From contig NZ_JAHMHW010000003.1 of NCBI RefSeq assembly GCF_020169515.1, forward strand, positions 248,001 through 312,000: 64,000 nucleotides of DNA, given 5' to 3'. How positions within the stretch are numbered: the stretch's first letter is position 1; the number at the start of each line of letters is the position of its first letter. This document shows, one piece after another, positions 17,503 through 27,074 of this stretch. The notes below the pieces were generated by a model that saw nothing but the letters and a program-made list of their open reading frames with translations, did no database searches and was not told the DNA's origin. The DNA comes from Paenibacillus vietnamensis (GTDB lineage: Bacteria > Bacillota > Bacilli > Paenibacillales > Paenibacillaceae). Made by a program: the position numbers and the translations under genes.

Positions 17503-18900
17503 TTAGATGGCTGTTGTTTTCGTACCTAACGGCGCAGCTTCGTCGGCTGCTGCGCTTATATTAATCGATTCGTTCAGACGCTCGCTGTCATTTATTCTGG
17601 TCATCAGCTTTGTGGAATAGGTCCTAATCTTCGCCGCGGGCATAAACAGCATGCGCGGAGTGACAGGCTCGCGCCGATTCGTTTTGCCTTTGTCCTTTTT
17701 CTGTTTTTGGGTCAGTACGCGGACCAGGATTCTCAAATAGACCTTGGTCGACCTCGCGAACCAGCCGTCCGGCAGCTTATGGATTTCGAAGCCGAGCCGG
17801 TCGGCTCCCCGGTGGATCATCGTCACGCCATAGACCGCTTTAATGTCGCGTGCCTGGGCATCCTCCATCAGCTGATCGGCCAGATGAGGCAAAGCCTGCT
17901 CCACCTCCCGCAGCATTCGTATGCCGGTGGCGACTGGCGATTTGGAGGTCGCCGCAATGGTAGAGAGCATTTTATTATCGAAGTGAAGCTCGGCAATCCG
18001 GTCGCCCTTGTTCACCCGTCCGCCTTCGGCAAGCTCTACCGGCTGTCCATTATACGTCGTAATGCGGTAATGGAAGGAAGGCTGCTCCGTACCGCCGACC
18101 GTTTTTAAGCGGAACACGACATGAAATGCTTTCTCGTACATAAGCCATAGCGAAATCAAACATTTCTTCAGGAACGATCTTTCGATCGTGCGCACCGCAT
18201 CCGTCAGCTTGATCATCTCGTCTATGCCGACAAACCGGTAGCCCCGTCTCCTGCCTTCCTGCAAGTAAGCCTCGAGCGCGGTCAGCATGTTGCGGGGGGC
18301 GTCCTTGTCCGCTCCGAAGGTCATCCCGCAATCGTGCAGCAGCATGACCTCGCCCGGCCTGAGCTTCTTCAGCATACGCTTCTTGAGACGCTCCGCGCCT
18401 ACGCGGATGCGCCAATCGCCGAACATGGCCGACCATAAAATAATTTGCAAATACCCCAGATTCGCGTAGTCGAATACGTTTACGATTCCCCAAGGCGGCC
18501 GATAATAAACCGAACGCAAGCCCGTTGCGCGCTCGATTATATCGATCGTCCGCTCGATTTGCTTCTTCACCGTGCGCGGCCGCATCAGCCAGTTGGATTT
18601 GTGAACGTAATTATGAATCCCGATAACATGGCCTTCGGCCTGCATCCGTTTTAGCAGCTCTTCCTGCCCTTCGGCATGTGCGCCCACGACAAAAAACGTC
18701 GCTTTCGCATCATAGCGGGCGAGCAGATCAAGCAGCTGAGGCGTGTACACCGGGTCCGGCCCGTCATCGAACGTAAGGGAAATTTCCTTCTCTACCCGCC
18801 CCTTTTTAAATACGCGGAAGCCGAACGTACGGCTTATGAGGCCCGGAAGAAACGCATAGAAGGTTGCGACGTATAATCCCCATAGAAGCAAATTTTCCAT
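17503..18900 (-). CDS. Polysaccharide deacetylase with YkoP-like C-terminal domain
   Basis: 465 residues from ATG at 18900 (GGTGGGG eight bases before); an upstream extension has no ribosome site. A hydrophobic N-terminal segment (residues 3-22) probably anchors it. Residues about 35-235 form a NodB domain: LTFDDGPDPVYTP (catalytic Asp and metal Asp), the metal motif as HNYVH (HxxxH), and YYRPPWGIVN. The C-terminal half (about 250-430) resembles the stand-alone YkoP protein of B. subtilis and is of unknown role. Likely removes acetyl groups from cell-wall or other surface glycans. An extended -10 (TGCTACAAT) is near 18972. Confidence 0.85.
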   Translation of the reverse strand: MENLLLWGLYVATFYAFLPGLISRTFGFRVFKKGRVEKEISLTFDDGPDPVYTPQLLDLLARYDAKATFFVVGAHAEGQEELLKRMQAEGHVIGIHNYVHKSNWLMRPRTVKKQIERTIDIIERATGLRSVYYRPPWGIVNVFDYANLGYLQIILWSAMFGDWRIRVGAERLKKRMLKKLRPGEVMLLHDCGMTFGADKDAPRNMLTALEAYLQEGRRRGYRFVGIDEMIKLTDAVRTIERSFLKKCLISLWLMYEKAFHVVFRLKTVGGTEQPSFHYRITTYNGQPVELAEGGRVNKGDRIAELHFDNKMLSTIAATSKSPVATGIRMLREVEQALPHLADQLMEDAQARDIKAVYGVTMIHRGADRLGFEIHKLPDGWFARSTKVYLRILVRVLTQKQKKDKGKTNRREPVTPRMLFMPAAKIRTYSTKLMTRINDSERLNESINISAAADEAAPLGTKTTAI

Positions 18901-19066
18901 TTTGTTTTCCCCACCGTTATATGATTTAGTCGACGAATATGCAGCGGTACAAAACAACAACGATAGCTTTAATTGTAGCATAATGCAATAAAAAATAGGC
19001 ATCTTTTTATAAACTATAGTACAATCTTATAGGAATCATGACTTTGGAAAAAGAAGGAGTATACCT

Positions 19067-20245
19067 ATGCTGCCATTTTACAAAAAATATTGGCGAACCG
19101 CTTTCGACATTGCGCTGATCGCGTTAACGGTGTTCCTGATCATGTACGCCTTCAGCTTTTTGTACCGGATCGCAACCCCGATATTTTTTTCCTTCCTTAT
19201 ATATCTATGCATCGAGCCCCTGGCAAGAAGACTTAATAAGCTGGGAATGAAAAAATCGATTGCGTCCGGCATATCCGTCCTTGTATTTACGTTAATCATA
19301 CTCGGCGCTTTCTCGGGCGCCGCTTATCTGCTGACGAAGCAGGGGACGGAGCTCATTCAGAACTTTCCGAAATACCAGGAAATACTGGCCGTCCAGATCG
19401 CCAACATTACGAATGAAGTCCAGTCGCGCTTCGGCACCCTGCCGGAAGATCTGGATCTTGTGAACCGATCGAAGGAGCTGATCGAAGGGGCGACGGGAAC
19501 GCTGGCGGCCTTCGGCCAGACGGTGCTTCTTAATATCGTCGGTTATGTTTCGTCGTTCTCGACGTTCGTATTCAACTTTGTCGTCGGCATTATTTTGGCC
19601 TATTTCCTCAGCATCGAAATCAAGTCGTGGAAAAAAACGGCCGACGAGAAGACGCCGAACACATTCAAAAAAGCCTTTTTCTTCCTGCGCAACAACGTAT
19701 TCAAAGGAATAGCCTTGTATATTAAAGCGCAGGCGAAAATGATCAGCATCACGTTTATCGTCATTCTCGCAGCGCTGCTGCTGCTTGGCGTCGACAATGC
19801 TTTCGTAATCGCGGTCGTATCCGCTATTTTCGATATTTTGCCGCTGCTCGGCGTCGGCACCGTGTTTATTCCGTGGATCATTTATTTGATCATCGTCGGC
19901 AAAATAACGCTCGCCATCTGGCTGTCCGCGTTGTTTCTCGTCGTCGTGCTGACGCGCCAAATATTGGAGCCGAAAATTACCGGAGATTCGCTTGGCGTTT
20001 CAGCTTTTACCATGCTGGCGTTCATGATCGTTTCCTTGTCGCTGTTCGGCGTTGCCGGCGTGATCCTGTCCCCGATCCTGATGATACTCATTAAGGCGCT
20101 GTACGATCAAGGTTATTTCCACCGCTGGATTCACGCTCCCGTCGGAGAGTTCGATTCGCCCGACGAAAATTTGCCGTTCGTTGATGCATTAGCGAAGCGC
20201 GATGACGGGCGGAAGAATGAGCGTGACGGAAGGCTGCAAAAATAA
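19067..20245 (+). CDS. AI-2E family membrane protein
   Basis: 392 residues with about eight membrane segments, the first at residues 14-36, and the family's long amphipathic middle region (residues about 85-165). The conserved C-terminal pattern is visible as GVDNAFVIAVVSAIFDILPLLG, then FIPWIIYLI, and LEPKITGDSLGVSAFTML. AI-2E family members include quorum-signal exporters and Na/H antiporters, so the substrate cannot be assigned. Transcribed divergently from the deacetylase gene, with AAGGAG seven bases before the ATG. A second, distant paralogue is at 32799-33869. The Lys/Arg-rich tail is cytoplasmic. Confidence 0.88.
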   Translation: MLPFYKKYWRTAFDIALIALTVFLIMYAFSFLYRIATPIFFSFLIYLCIEPLARRLNKLGMKKSIASGISVLVFTLIILGAFSGAAYLLTKQGTELIQNFPKYQEILAVQIANITNEVQSRFGTLPEDLDLVNRSKELIEGATGTLAAFGQTVLLNIVGYVSSFSTFVFNFVVGIILAYFLSIEIKSWKKTADEKTPNTFKKAFFFLRNNVFKGIALYIKAQAKMISITFIVILAALLLLGVDNAFVIAVVSAIFDILPLLGVGTVFIPWIIYLIIVGKITLAIWLSALFLVVVLTRQILEPKITGDSLGVSAFTMLAFMIVSLSLFGVAGVILSPILMILIKALYDQGYFHRWIHAPVGEFDSPDENLPFVDALAKRDDGRKNERDGRLQK

Positions 20246-20246
20246 C

Positions 20247-20296
20247 AAAAACGGCAATGTGGAGGGGGGGTCCCCTTCCTCATTGCCGTTTTTTTG
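20247..20296. terminator. Terminator after the AI-2E gene, likely bidirectional
   Basis: AAACGGCAATG pairs with CATTGCCGTTT across a GC-rich loop; T-run on the plus side and, on the minus side, TTTTTGTTA. It lies between convergent genes (AI-2E gene and penicillin-binding protein). Confidence 0.88.
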
Positions 20297-20323
20297 TGTA
20301 AATGTTCGGTACGGCGCATCAAG

Positions 20324-22258
20324 CTAACGCTCCATCCGGGCGGCGATGTCCATCACGCCGCGGAACAGCTTCGTCGCCTGGTTGCTGCTCCCCGGCGGAC
20401 GGTTTTCCACAAGCACGGCAATGGCGTAGCGCGGCTTTGCAGCCGGGCCGTAGCCCGCAAACCACTGGTGATTGCGGGCGGCTCCGGCCCGGCTAACCTC
20501 GGCGGTGCCGGATTTCCCGGCCACCGCCCACAGCCCTTGGCGGATCGACCGGCCGGTTCCGTGGTCGACGACCGCCTCCATGCCGCGCAGCAGCGCACGG
20601 GCGGTGGCCGGCCTGATCCGGCCGCCGGTCCCCTGCGCGCGCTGCGCGGGCAGCTTCACCATCCGCTGGCCGCCGGCATAGCGGATTTCGCTCACGAGGC
20701 GCGGCTCCATAACGCGCCCCCCGTTCAGCAGCGTGACAATCAAATTGGCCGCCTGCAGGGGCGACATCGTCACATCACGCTGCCCGATTCCGCTCTGCGC
20801 CATCACGCCTCCGTCTACGGCTGCCAGCGCCGCTTCCGGCCCGCTAGCATCGCTCCGCTCCGTCTCCCGCACTCCGGCGGGCCTCGCCGCTCCTGCTTCG
20901 CGCAAAGCAGCCTCGCGTTTGCCGCTCCGTTTCACGGCAGCCGCTGCCGGGGCCGGAGCGAACAGCGAGCCGGCTTCCTCCTCCCCCAGCAAGCGCAGCG
21001 GCTGCGCGAAGGGGCCGAAAGCCTTCTCGCGGTGCCACCCCGCCTGACGGCCGATGCCGAGTGCGTCCGCCGCCCATTTCAGCTCGGAGGGCTTCAGCCG
21101 CTCCGCAACCGTCGCAAACGCGATATTGCACGATTGCGCGAGACCCTCCTCAAGCGTCAGCCATCCATGGCCGCCTTCCTTCCAGCAGGACAGCCCGTAT
21201 TTTCCATACTCCCCATCGCAGTGGAACATCTCTTGTGTACTCGAAACACGAGTTTCAAGTGCGGCCGCTTCCGTCACCAGCTTGAAGATGGAACCTGGAG
21301 CGACTGCCCTTATCGCATGGTTTTCCCATTCGCTGCCATCGCCGGACCGGAACTGCCCCGGCTTCAGCTTCGGCCGGGAAACCATAGCGACAATATCGGC
21401 ATTATGCGCGTCCAGCACAACAACCGCTCCTTCAACTATGCCTAGCTCGTCCAAATATGCTTCAATTTTATTTTGCAGGCGCAAATCGAGCGTCGTAATC
21501 GCCTTCAGCGGATAATTGGAATTGCCGGGCTGCGTGAGACGCAGGTCAAGACCGTGCAGCGGCGAGCTGCGTCCATCGATAAAATACGAAACGGAGGTCG
21601 CTCCGACACCGCGAAGAAGCTTGTCCAGCGACTTTTCCAGGCCAGCTCCGCCTACCTGCTCCGTAAGCTTGCGCTTCCCTTTCATGAGCTCGTCTGCAAA
21701 ATGCGCCTGCAGCCACTCGGGATGCTGGCTCGTAAATCCGATCGCATGCTTCGCCTCAAACCCGGAAACATAACGGTTCCGGTAAGGCAGCACACGAACC
21801 CCGTTCAAGCCAAGCCGCTTGATGCCTTCCGCCTGCTCGGCGGTTAATTTTACGGGCTCCTTCGCCCCTTCCGCCGTCCAAAAAATCGGCTCGCGCACAG
21901 CGTCCCATACACTCATTAGATTCTCAGCACTCACGTTAAGCAAAGCGCCCAGCTTTGACAAATCCTCGGCAGTTCCCCTCTCATCGGAACGTATGGGGAA
22001 AAACGCCGCCGTCATATACGTTTCACCCGTAATCGGCAGACCGTTCCGGTCATAGAAATCGCCGCGTCCGGTATCCAGCACGAGACTTCGCTGTCGCTGC
22101 TGAACCGCAAGTCTCTGCCAGCCTCCTTGCGCCGCATACCGCGCATTGACGGCGGCAGAAGAGCTGCCGGGCATCAGCTGCAGCCAGGCAAGCCTGCCGA
22201 TATACAGAAGCATAACGGCGCTTATGACTAAAGCGGCTATCCAAATTCTTTTATACAT
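20324..22258 (-). CDS. Class B penicillin-binding protein (transpeptidase)
   Basis: 644 residues. Membrane anchor at residues 5-27, then a dimerisation region with RGDFYDRNGLPIT (residues 65-77). Transpeptidase motifs are complete: SIFK at 323-326 (catalytic Ser323), SCN at 376-378, and KSGT near residue 590 in VAGKSGTAE. This is the layout of PBP2/SpoVD-type enzymes that cross-link peptidoglycan outside the membrane. It lacks PASTA domains. A Gly/Ala/Arg-rich insertion at about 410-470 (many AAA and EA runs) is unlike the rest. It is monocistronic; whether it acts in growth, division or sporulation is unclear. Confidence 0.88.
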   Translation of the reverse strand: MYKRIWIAALVISAVMLLYIGRLAWLQLMPGSSSAAVNARYAAQGGWQRLAVQQRQRSLVLDTGRGDFYDRNGLPITGETYMTAAFFPIRSDERGTAEDLSKLGALLNVSAENLMSVWDAVREPIFWTAEGAKEPVKLTAEQAEGIKRLGLNGVRVLPYRNRYVSGFEAKHAIGFTSQHPEWLQAHFADELMKGKRKLTEQVGGAGLEKSLDKLLRGVGATSVSYFIDGRSSPLHGLDLRLTQPGNSNYPLKAITTLDLRLQNKIEAYLDELGIVEGAVVVLDAHNADIVAMVSRPKLKPGQFRSGDGSEWENHAIRAVAPGSIFKLVTEAAALETRVSSTQEMFHCDGEYGKYGLSCWKEGGHGWLTLEEGLAQSCNIAFATVAERLKPSELKWAADALGIGRQAGWHREKAFGPFAQPLRLLGEEEAGSLFAPAPAAAAVKRSGKREAALREAGAARPAGVRETERSDASGPEAALAAVDGGVMAQSGIGQRDVTMSPLQAANLIVTLLNGGRVMEPRLVSEIRYAGGQRMVKLPAQRAQGTGGRIRPATARALLRGMEAVVDHGTGRSIRQGLWAVAGKSGTAEVSRAGAARNHQWFAGYGPAAKPRYAIAVLVENRPPGSSNQATKLFRGVMDIAARMER

Positions 22259-22368
22259 GTCGGTTCACCATCTTGCTGCCGCCCCTTTTTCAGACCCGAT
22301 GCTACACCATTATTATTTCCTTATCCGGATACCGTTCAAACCTCCTGGCCTCAGGGACGACAATTCAT

Positions 22369-22408
22369 AAAAAAGAAGTCCTATCAGCAACCGTGTGCTG
22401 TAGAACTC
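22369..22408 (-). terminator. Terminator of the chemotaxis receptor gene
   Basis: Minus strand AGTTCTACAGCA pairs with TGCTGATAGGACT (one bulge, one wobble), then TTCTTTTTT. It lies 32 bases after the stop codon. Confidence 0.65.
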
Positions 22409-22439
22409 CTTTGACCGATAAATTCTATTTGCGTCACAC

Positions 22440-24620
22440 TCAACCGATTTTAAACTGGGACAAGCTGTCTTTAAGCTCTCTCGATACCGCATCCAGCTTC
22501 TCGGACAACCCGACCAGCCCGTCGCTTATGCTAAGCTGTTCCGAGCTGAGAGACGCGACCTCCTCCGAAGTTGCCGACGATTGCTCGGCAACCGCGCTAA
22601 CGTTCGTCATCGCTTCCGAGAGCACGGCCTGCGACTCGTCCAGGTGGCTGATCGCCCCCGTTACCAGCTCCAGCTTCTCGGCAAATTGACCCATTTGCCC
22701 TTGAACCGTCAAGAAAATTTGATTGGCTTCCTTCACCGATCCGATCTGCTCCTGGAAGAGCGGATAAGCGTCCGAGAGCACTTTTACCGTCTCGTCGATT
22801 TCCCCTCTGATCTTCTCGGTAATTTGGCCGACCACGTCAATCGATTGGCGGGACTGATCCGCAAGCTTGCGGATTTCGTCGGCGACAACCATAAACCCTT
22901 TGCCAGCCGCACCCGCGCGTGCCGCTTCGATTGTGGCGTTCAGCGACAAAATGTTCGTTTGCTTCGTCAAGTTATTGAGCACGTCGAGAATTTTCACAAT
23001 CGAGCCCGTGCTTTCTTTGAGCGCGTCGACCTTCTCCACCATCGACCGGGTCATTTCCTCGGTCATGCCGGTCTTCTGAATAAGAACGCCCATGTAGGCC
23101 GTTCCCTGCTCGCTCGCCTTTTCGACCTCGCTGGCCGAGCGCACCATTTCCCTGTTCGCCTCGATGACCTTTTTCATCTGCACGTCAATGCTGCCCGTCA
23201 GATCGTTGCCCCGCTCGGCTTCAACCGCCAGACTGGTCGCGCCGCCGGCGATTTCCTCCGTCGCCACGGCAATCTCCTTCGCCGACAGTGCCGTTTTGCG
23301 GGACGCCTCCGTCAAATCCGTCGCCGTTAGCAGCACGTCCTCCGCGGAACGAGTTGTCTGAACGGCCAGCGCCTTGATTTGGCTCATCATCCGGTTAAAG
23401 CTTTCCGACAGCTCCCCGATTTCGTCCTGGCGCTTCTTCATATCGGACCGTACGGTCAGGTTGCCGCCGGCCCCTTCATTCATGAGGTTCCGAAGCTTGA
23501 CAAGAGGCTGTGCAATCGTCATGATAACCAGCGCTCCGATCGCGATGGCAATCAGGGCTGCCACCAGAACGGTAATCCATGTCAGCGTCTGGATCGCCTT
23601 CGCGTCCCTGACCAGCTCCTTCACCGGCACCGTACCGAGCAGCTTCCAGTTCATCGTTTCAAAGGTCGTGTACACCGCAAGCACATCCGTGCCGTCCGTT
23701 GTCATTGTTTTTAAAGCGCCATGTGCGGCGGAATCGCCTTCCGCGGGCAGTCTCACTTTGGCGGGTTTGCCGATCAGCTCCTCCTCCGGCGCCGTAATGT
23801 AATTGCCGCTTTCATCGATGATCGCCATTTCGCTGTCCTGCCCCAGCACGACATCGGCATAACGGCTGCTCAGCGAATCAAGCTGGATATCCATTAACAG
23901 AACATAGGAAGCCTCATTGGACATACTGTCCTTGAGCACGCGGCTGAGGCCGATAGACGGAGTCCCCGGCGTGCCTGTAAGACCTTCGGGCTGCGGCGGG
24001 ATCCAATGCGTTTTACCGGCCTTCTCGACCGTCTGCTTGAACCATTCCGATTGCATGAGCTTCTCAACGCTGCTGCCGCTGGCCGAGCCGGCCGTCACTA
24101 CCGACAGCTTCGGATCGATAGGGAGTAGGAGGAGACCGCTGATCGTATTGTTGCCCATTACATAGTTTTGCATTTTCTCGTTCAACTTTCGCGAGGCTTC
24201 GAATTTGCTGTAATCGTCGCCTCCTGCCAGCATGCTGCGGACAATTTCGTGAAAATCCTTGTCGATCAATATTTGCAGCGATAAATCCTCGTATGTTTTA
24301 TAAATGACGTCCAAATTATTTGCGACCTGATTCACCGTTTGAAGACTGGCATCCGATACTTTGCTCTCGACGATCTGTTTTGATTTCGCATAAGCCATTA
24401 GTCCTACTGTCAAAACGCATGCAATAATGCTGCAGAAGATGATTGCGAACAGCTTCATCCCGACGGACTTCAACGGGTTGGATAATTTGGTGTCCTTCAC
24501 CGCCCCGAGCAGAGCTTTTGAGGCTCCGGCTGCGGCCCGTATATTTGATTGCGCTTTCATGGGGACTTCTGACTTGCTGTTCTTCGGCTTCTTCGCCTGT
24601 TTCTCTTCCGAATTTGTCAT
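22440..24620 (-). CDS. Methyl-accepting chemotaxis protein
   Basis: 726 residues from ATG at 24620, supported by AAAGGCGG about ten bases upstream (a GTG four codons earlier would abut the ribosome site). A long basic cytoplasmic head of 54 residues precedes membrane segment 1 (about 55-76). A roughly 250-residue extracellular dCache-like sensor, membrane segment 2 (about 340-362), and HAMP follow. The signalling hairpin has the conserved tip [22 protein letters not shown]. It reports an external ligand to CheA/CheW and controls swimming; the ligand is unknown. It is monocistronic behind a sigma-D promoter, fitting the flagellar regulon. Confidence 0.93.
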   Translation of the reverse strand: MTNSEEKQAKKPKNSKSEVPMKAQSNIRAAAGASKALLGAVKDTKLSNPLKSVGMKLFAIIFCSIIACVLTVGLMAYAKSKQIVESKVSDASLQTVNQVANNLDVIYKTYEDLSLQILIDKDFHEIVRSMLAGGDDYSKFEASRKLNEKMQNYVMGNNTISGLLLLPIDPKLSVVTAGSASGSSVEKLMQSEWFKQTVEKAGKTHWIPPQPEGLTGTPGTPSIGLSRVLKDSMSNEASYVLLMDIQLDSLSSRYADVVLGQDSEMAIIDESGNYITAPEEELIGKPAKVRLPAEGDSAAHGALKTMTTDGTDVLAVYTTFETMNWKLLGTVPVKELVRDAKAIQTLTWITVLVAALIAIAIGALVIMTIAQPLVKLRNLMNEGAGGNLTVRSDMKKRQDEIGELSESFNRMMSQIKALAVQTTRSAEDVLLTATDLTEASRKTALSAKEIAVATEEIAGGATSLAVEAERGNDLTGSIDVQMKKVIEANREMVRSASEVEKASEQGTAYMGVLIQKTGMTEEMTRSMVEKVDALKESTGSIVKILDVLNNLTKQTNILSLNATIEAARAGAAGKGFMVVADEIRKLADQSRQSIDVVGQITEKIRGEIDETVKVLSDAYPLFQEQIGSVKEANQIFLTVQGQMGQFAEKLELVTGAISHLDESQAVLSEAMTNVSAVAEQSSATSEEVASLSSEQLSISDGLVGLSEKLDAVSRELKDSLSQFKIG

Positions 24621-24715
24621 TAGGAAAGACACCGCCTTTAAAATTGTAAGTCAAAAATTAGTTCTTAGGTTGCAAGCGAATCTTGCCAAAGATAGGTATG
24701 TAGAACAATGAGTCT

Positions 24716-24750
24716 ATTATTTTATATCGGCAGACTCTTGTCAATTCTTA
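24716..24750 (-). promoter_or_regulatory. Sigma-D (flagellar) promoter of the chemotaxis gene, with overlapping sigma-A-like promoter
   Basis: Minus strand TAAG (24750-24747), 15-bp spacer, GCCGATAT (24731-24724): a full match to the sigma-D -10 and three of four bases at -35. Interleaved with it is TTGACA (24744-24739), 17 bp, AATAAT (24721-24716), a possible sigma-A promoter. Confidence 0.8.
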
Positions 24751-24760
24751 ATAGAGAATA

Positions 24761-24801
24761 AAAAAAGCCTTATTTTCAACTAAGTAAAAATAAGGCTTTT
24801 T
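24761..24801. terminator. Terminator after trhP2, bidirectional in form
   Basis: AAGCCTTATTTT pairs with AAAATAAGGCTT, with A-run and T-run on both sides. It ends the leftward trhP operon just before the chemotaxis promoter. Confidence 0.88.
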
Positions 24802-24814
24802 CTTGTTCGTATGT

Positions 24815-26077
24815 TTATTTGCCGCCTGTTTTCTTCCTCATCATATCCATCGGATGAACCGGCTTCAGCGTACGGATCCGGATTTGCTGGAGCGGATGCC
24901 GGGCCGCTTCGAGCGCCGCCCCGTCCCTATCGGTCATTTCGGACACCGTTTGCTTAAAGAAGGTTCCCTTCGGACCTACAAACTCAACCTCTTGGCCAAG
25001 CTTGAAATGGTTGCGCTGCTGCACGACCGCAAACCCCGTCTGATCGTCGTACTCGAGTACGACGCCTGCAAAATCGTAAGGCGCCGCCTTTTCCTCCGCC
25101 TCGTAAATATGATCCTCCGCACCGGGCGTATCGAGGAAAAATCCCGTATTCAGCGGGCGGTTAGCCGCTTTATTGATTTCCTCCACCCACTCCTGCTTAA
25201 GCTCGAACTGCTCGGGATCGGCAAAATACGCGTCAATCGCCTGACGATAGACGTTGACGACCGTTGCCACGTAGTGGATGCTCTTCATTCTGCCCTCGAT
25301 CTTAAAGCTGTCCACGCCGACTTCAATCAGCTCGGGCAAATATTCGATCATGCACAAATCCTTTGATCCCATCGTGAACTTGTCTTCATCCTCGGAGTAA
25401 AGCGGCATGTCGTCGACGAACAAATCGTATTTCCAGCGGCAGGATTGGCAGCAGCCGCCCCGGTTCGAATCGCGGTCCGTAAAGTGATTGGACAAGACGC
25501 ACCGGCCGGAAAACGAGGAGCACATCGCGCCGTGAATGAAAGCTTCAATTTCGATATCGACATGCTTTTTGATCTCCGCAATTTCCTGAAAGCTCGTTTC
25601 GCGCGCCAAGACGACACGGGGCAGACCTTCGTCCTTCCAAAATTGCACCGCCTGCCAATTGAGCGTCGACTGCTGCGTGCTGAGATGCACCTCCAGCTTC
25701 GGCGCAACGCGCTGGGCCGTCTCGATAATCGCCGGATCGGCAGCAATAATGGCGGCGATTCCGACTTCCTCCAGCTTGCGCAAATATTCCTCTAATCCGT
25801 CAATATCCTCGTTGTGTGCATAAATATTAGTCGCAACGAAGACCTTCGCTCCGTACCGGGCGGCGAATTCGACGCCTTCTTTCATCTCCTCGAAGCTGAA
25901 ATTGTCCGCATTGGAACGCAAGCCGTATTTTTGCCCGCCGATATAGACCGCGTCGGCTCCGTAATGCACGGCAAATTTCAGCTTCTCCAGGTTGCCTGCC
26001 GGGGCAAGCAGCTCCGGTCTATCGAGCCGGTGCCTCTTCCCCTGAAAACGCTGGGTCTTCTTTTCCGCTATCGTCAT
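24815..26077 (-). CDS. trhP2: U32-family tRNA hydroxylation protein TrhP2 (YrrO-like)
   Basis: 420 residues. Peptidase U32 family pattern: RPELLAPAGNLEKLKFAVHYGADAVYIGG at the N-terminus, HGAMCSSFSGRCVLS followed by GGCCQSCRWKYDL (cysteine cluster for an iron-sulfur centre), and a C-terminal beta domain. B. subtilis YrrO (TrhP2) with YrrN (TrhP1) is needed for prephenate-dependent 5-hydroxyuridine at tRNA position 34. Despite the family name it is not thought to act as a peptidase. It follows trhP1 by 21 bp. The adjacent yrrM methyltransferase found in B. subtilis is absent here. Confidence 0.9.
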   Translation of the reverse strand: MTIAEKKTQRFQGKRHRLDRPELLAPAGNLEKLKFAVHYGADAVYIGGQKYGLRSNADNFSFEEMKEGVEFAARYGAKVFVATNIYAHNEDIDGLEEYLRKLEEVGIAAIIAADPAIIETAQRVAPKLEVHLSTQQSTLNWQAVQFWKDEGLPRVVLARETSFQEIAEIKKHVDIEIEAFIHGAMCSSFSGRCVLSNHFTDRDSNRGGCCQSCRWKYDLFVDDMPLYSEDEDKFTMGSKDLCMIEYLPELIEVGVDSFKIEGRMKSIHYVATVVNVYRQAIDAYFADPEQFELKQEWVEEINKAANRPLNTGFFLDTPGAEDHIYEAEEKAAPYDFAGVVLEYDDQTGFAVVQQRNHFKLGQEVEFVGPKGTFFKQTVSEMTDRDGAALEAARHPLQQIRIRTLKPVHPMDMMRKKTGGK

Positions 26078-26098
26078 TTCGTGTTCTACCTCCCGCTA

Positions 26099-27031
26099 TC
26101 AATACACTTGCTCTTTGAAAAAGAAACCATAGCTCAGCTCGCGATTCGGATCTTGTACCGCCTGAATCGCCTCCAGCCACTCGTCCTGAAACTCGTAGCC
26201 GGCCGGATCAGCTATGTATGCATCGATGGCTTGACGGTAAGCCCGAATAACGGTCTCGTTATAGGCAACGGATTTCATAATGCCTTCTATCTTCAAGCTG
26301 TATACGCCTGCCTCCAGCAGCTCGTGCAGATTCTCGATCATGCAAATATCGTCCGAGCTCATCATATGGGTGCCGTTCTTGTCCTCGAAGATCGGATACC
26401 GCTCGTCCTTGCGCTCCGCCTCCATCACGTACAAGCCGCGTTCCTTATCCAGGTTCGGCAGCCGGTCAGGCTCCTCCTGATGGTCCATATAGCTGCCGAC
26501 AAGGGAGCGCTTCGAATGATAGATATTCGTCATGCCGTGTACCTGGACCTGAACCTCCAGCTCCGTGTTCGACGTCGTCTCCGCCACTTGCTCCATGTTA
26601 AGCTCGCGTGCGAGCACGTACCGGGTCGCGCCGCGGCGCCCCCAATAATTAGCCGTTACGTAATTGGTCGAGGTCATCTCGGCGTTCCAATGCAAAGCCA
26701 TCCCCGGCGCATGGACGCGGGCAGCCATCAGCACAGCCGGATCGCCGAATACGATCGCGTCAACCCCCGCCTCCGACAGAGCGGCAATATAGCCGGACAA
26801 AGATTCAAGAATTTCATTGCCCATCAAGTTGTTCATCGCTGCATAGATACGGACGCCTTTAGGTTTTGCCAGCTTAACCGCTTCGGCGATCATCCCGATA
26901 TCGAACTCTCCTGCAAGCCGCATGCCATACTTGGCTTCGCCGATTACGAATGCGTCGGCTCCCGCGGCCATAAGCCTCTCCAGCTCCTCAAGCGAAGCCG
27001 CGGTAGCCAGCAGCTCAGGTTTATCCATCAT
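26099..27031 (-). CDS. trhP1: U32-family tRNA hydroxylation protein TrhP1 (YrrN-like)
   Basis: 310 residues, the shorter member of the pair. It begins with the same U32 core (KPELLATAASLEELERLMAAGADAFVIGEAKYGMR) but lacks the Cys cluster; the equivalent site reads VHGMTNIYHSKRSLVG. Middle region DICMIENLHELLEAGVYSLKIEGIMKS is conserved with TrhP2. It works with TrhP2 in 5-hydroxyuridine formation at the wobble base of several tRNAs, by homology with B. subtilis. 43 bp after mltG in the same operon. Confidence 0.88.
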   Translation of the reverse strand: MMDKPELLATAASLEELERLMAAGADAFVIGEAKYGMRLAGEFDIGMIAEAVKLAKPKGVRIYAAMNNLMGNEILESLSGYIAALSEAGVDAIVFGDPAVLMAARVHAPGMALHWNAEMTSTNYVTANYWGRRGATRYVLARELNMEQVAETTSNTELEVQVQVHGMTNIYHSKRSLVGSYMDHQEEPDRLPNLDKERGLYVMEAERKDERYPIFEDKNGTHMMSSDDICMIENLHELLEAGVYSLKIEGIMKSVAYNETVIRAYRQAIDAYIADPAGYEFQDEWLEAIQAVQDPNRELSYGFFFKEQVY

Positions 27032-27074
27032 ATTTCCAAACCTCCCTGGGGATTAGCCGGCGCGTAAGCCCCTG

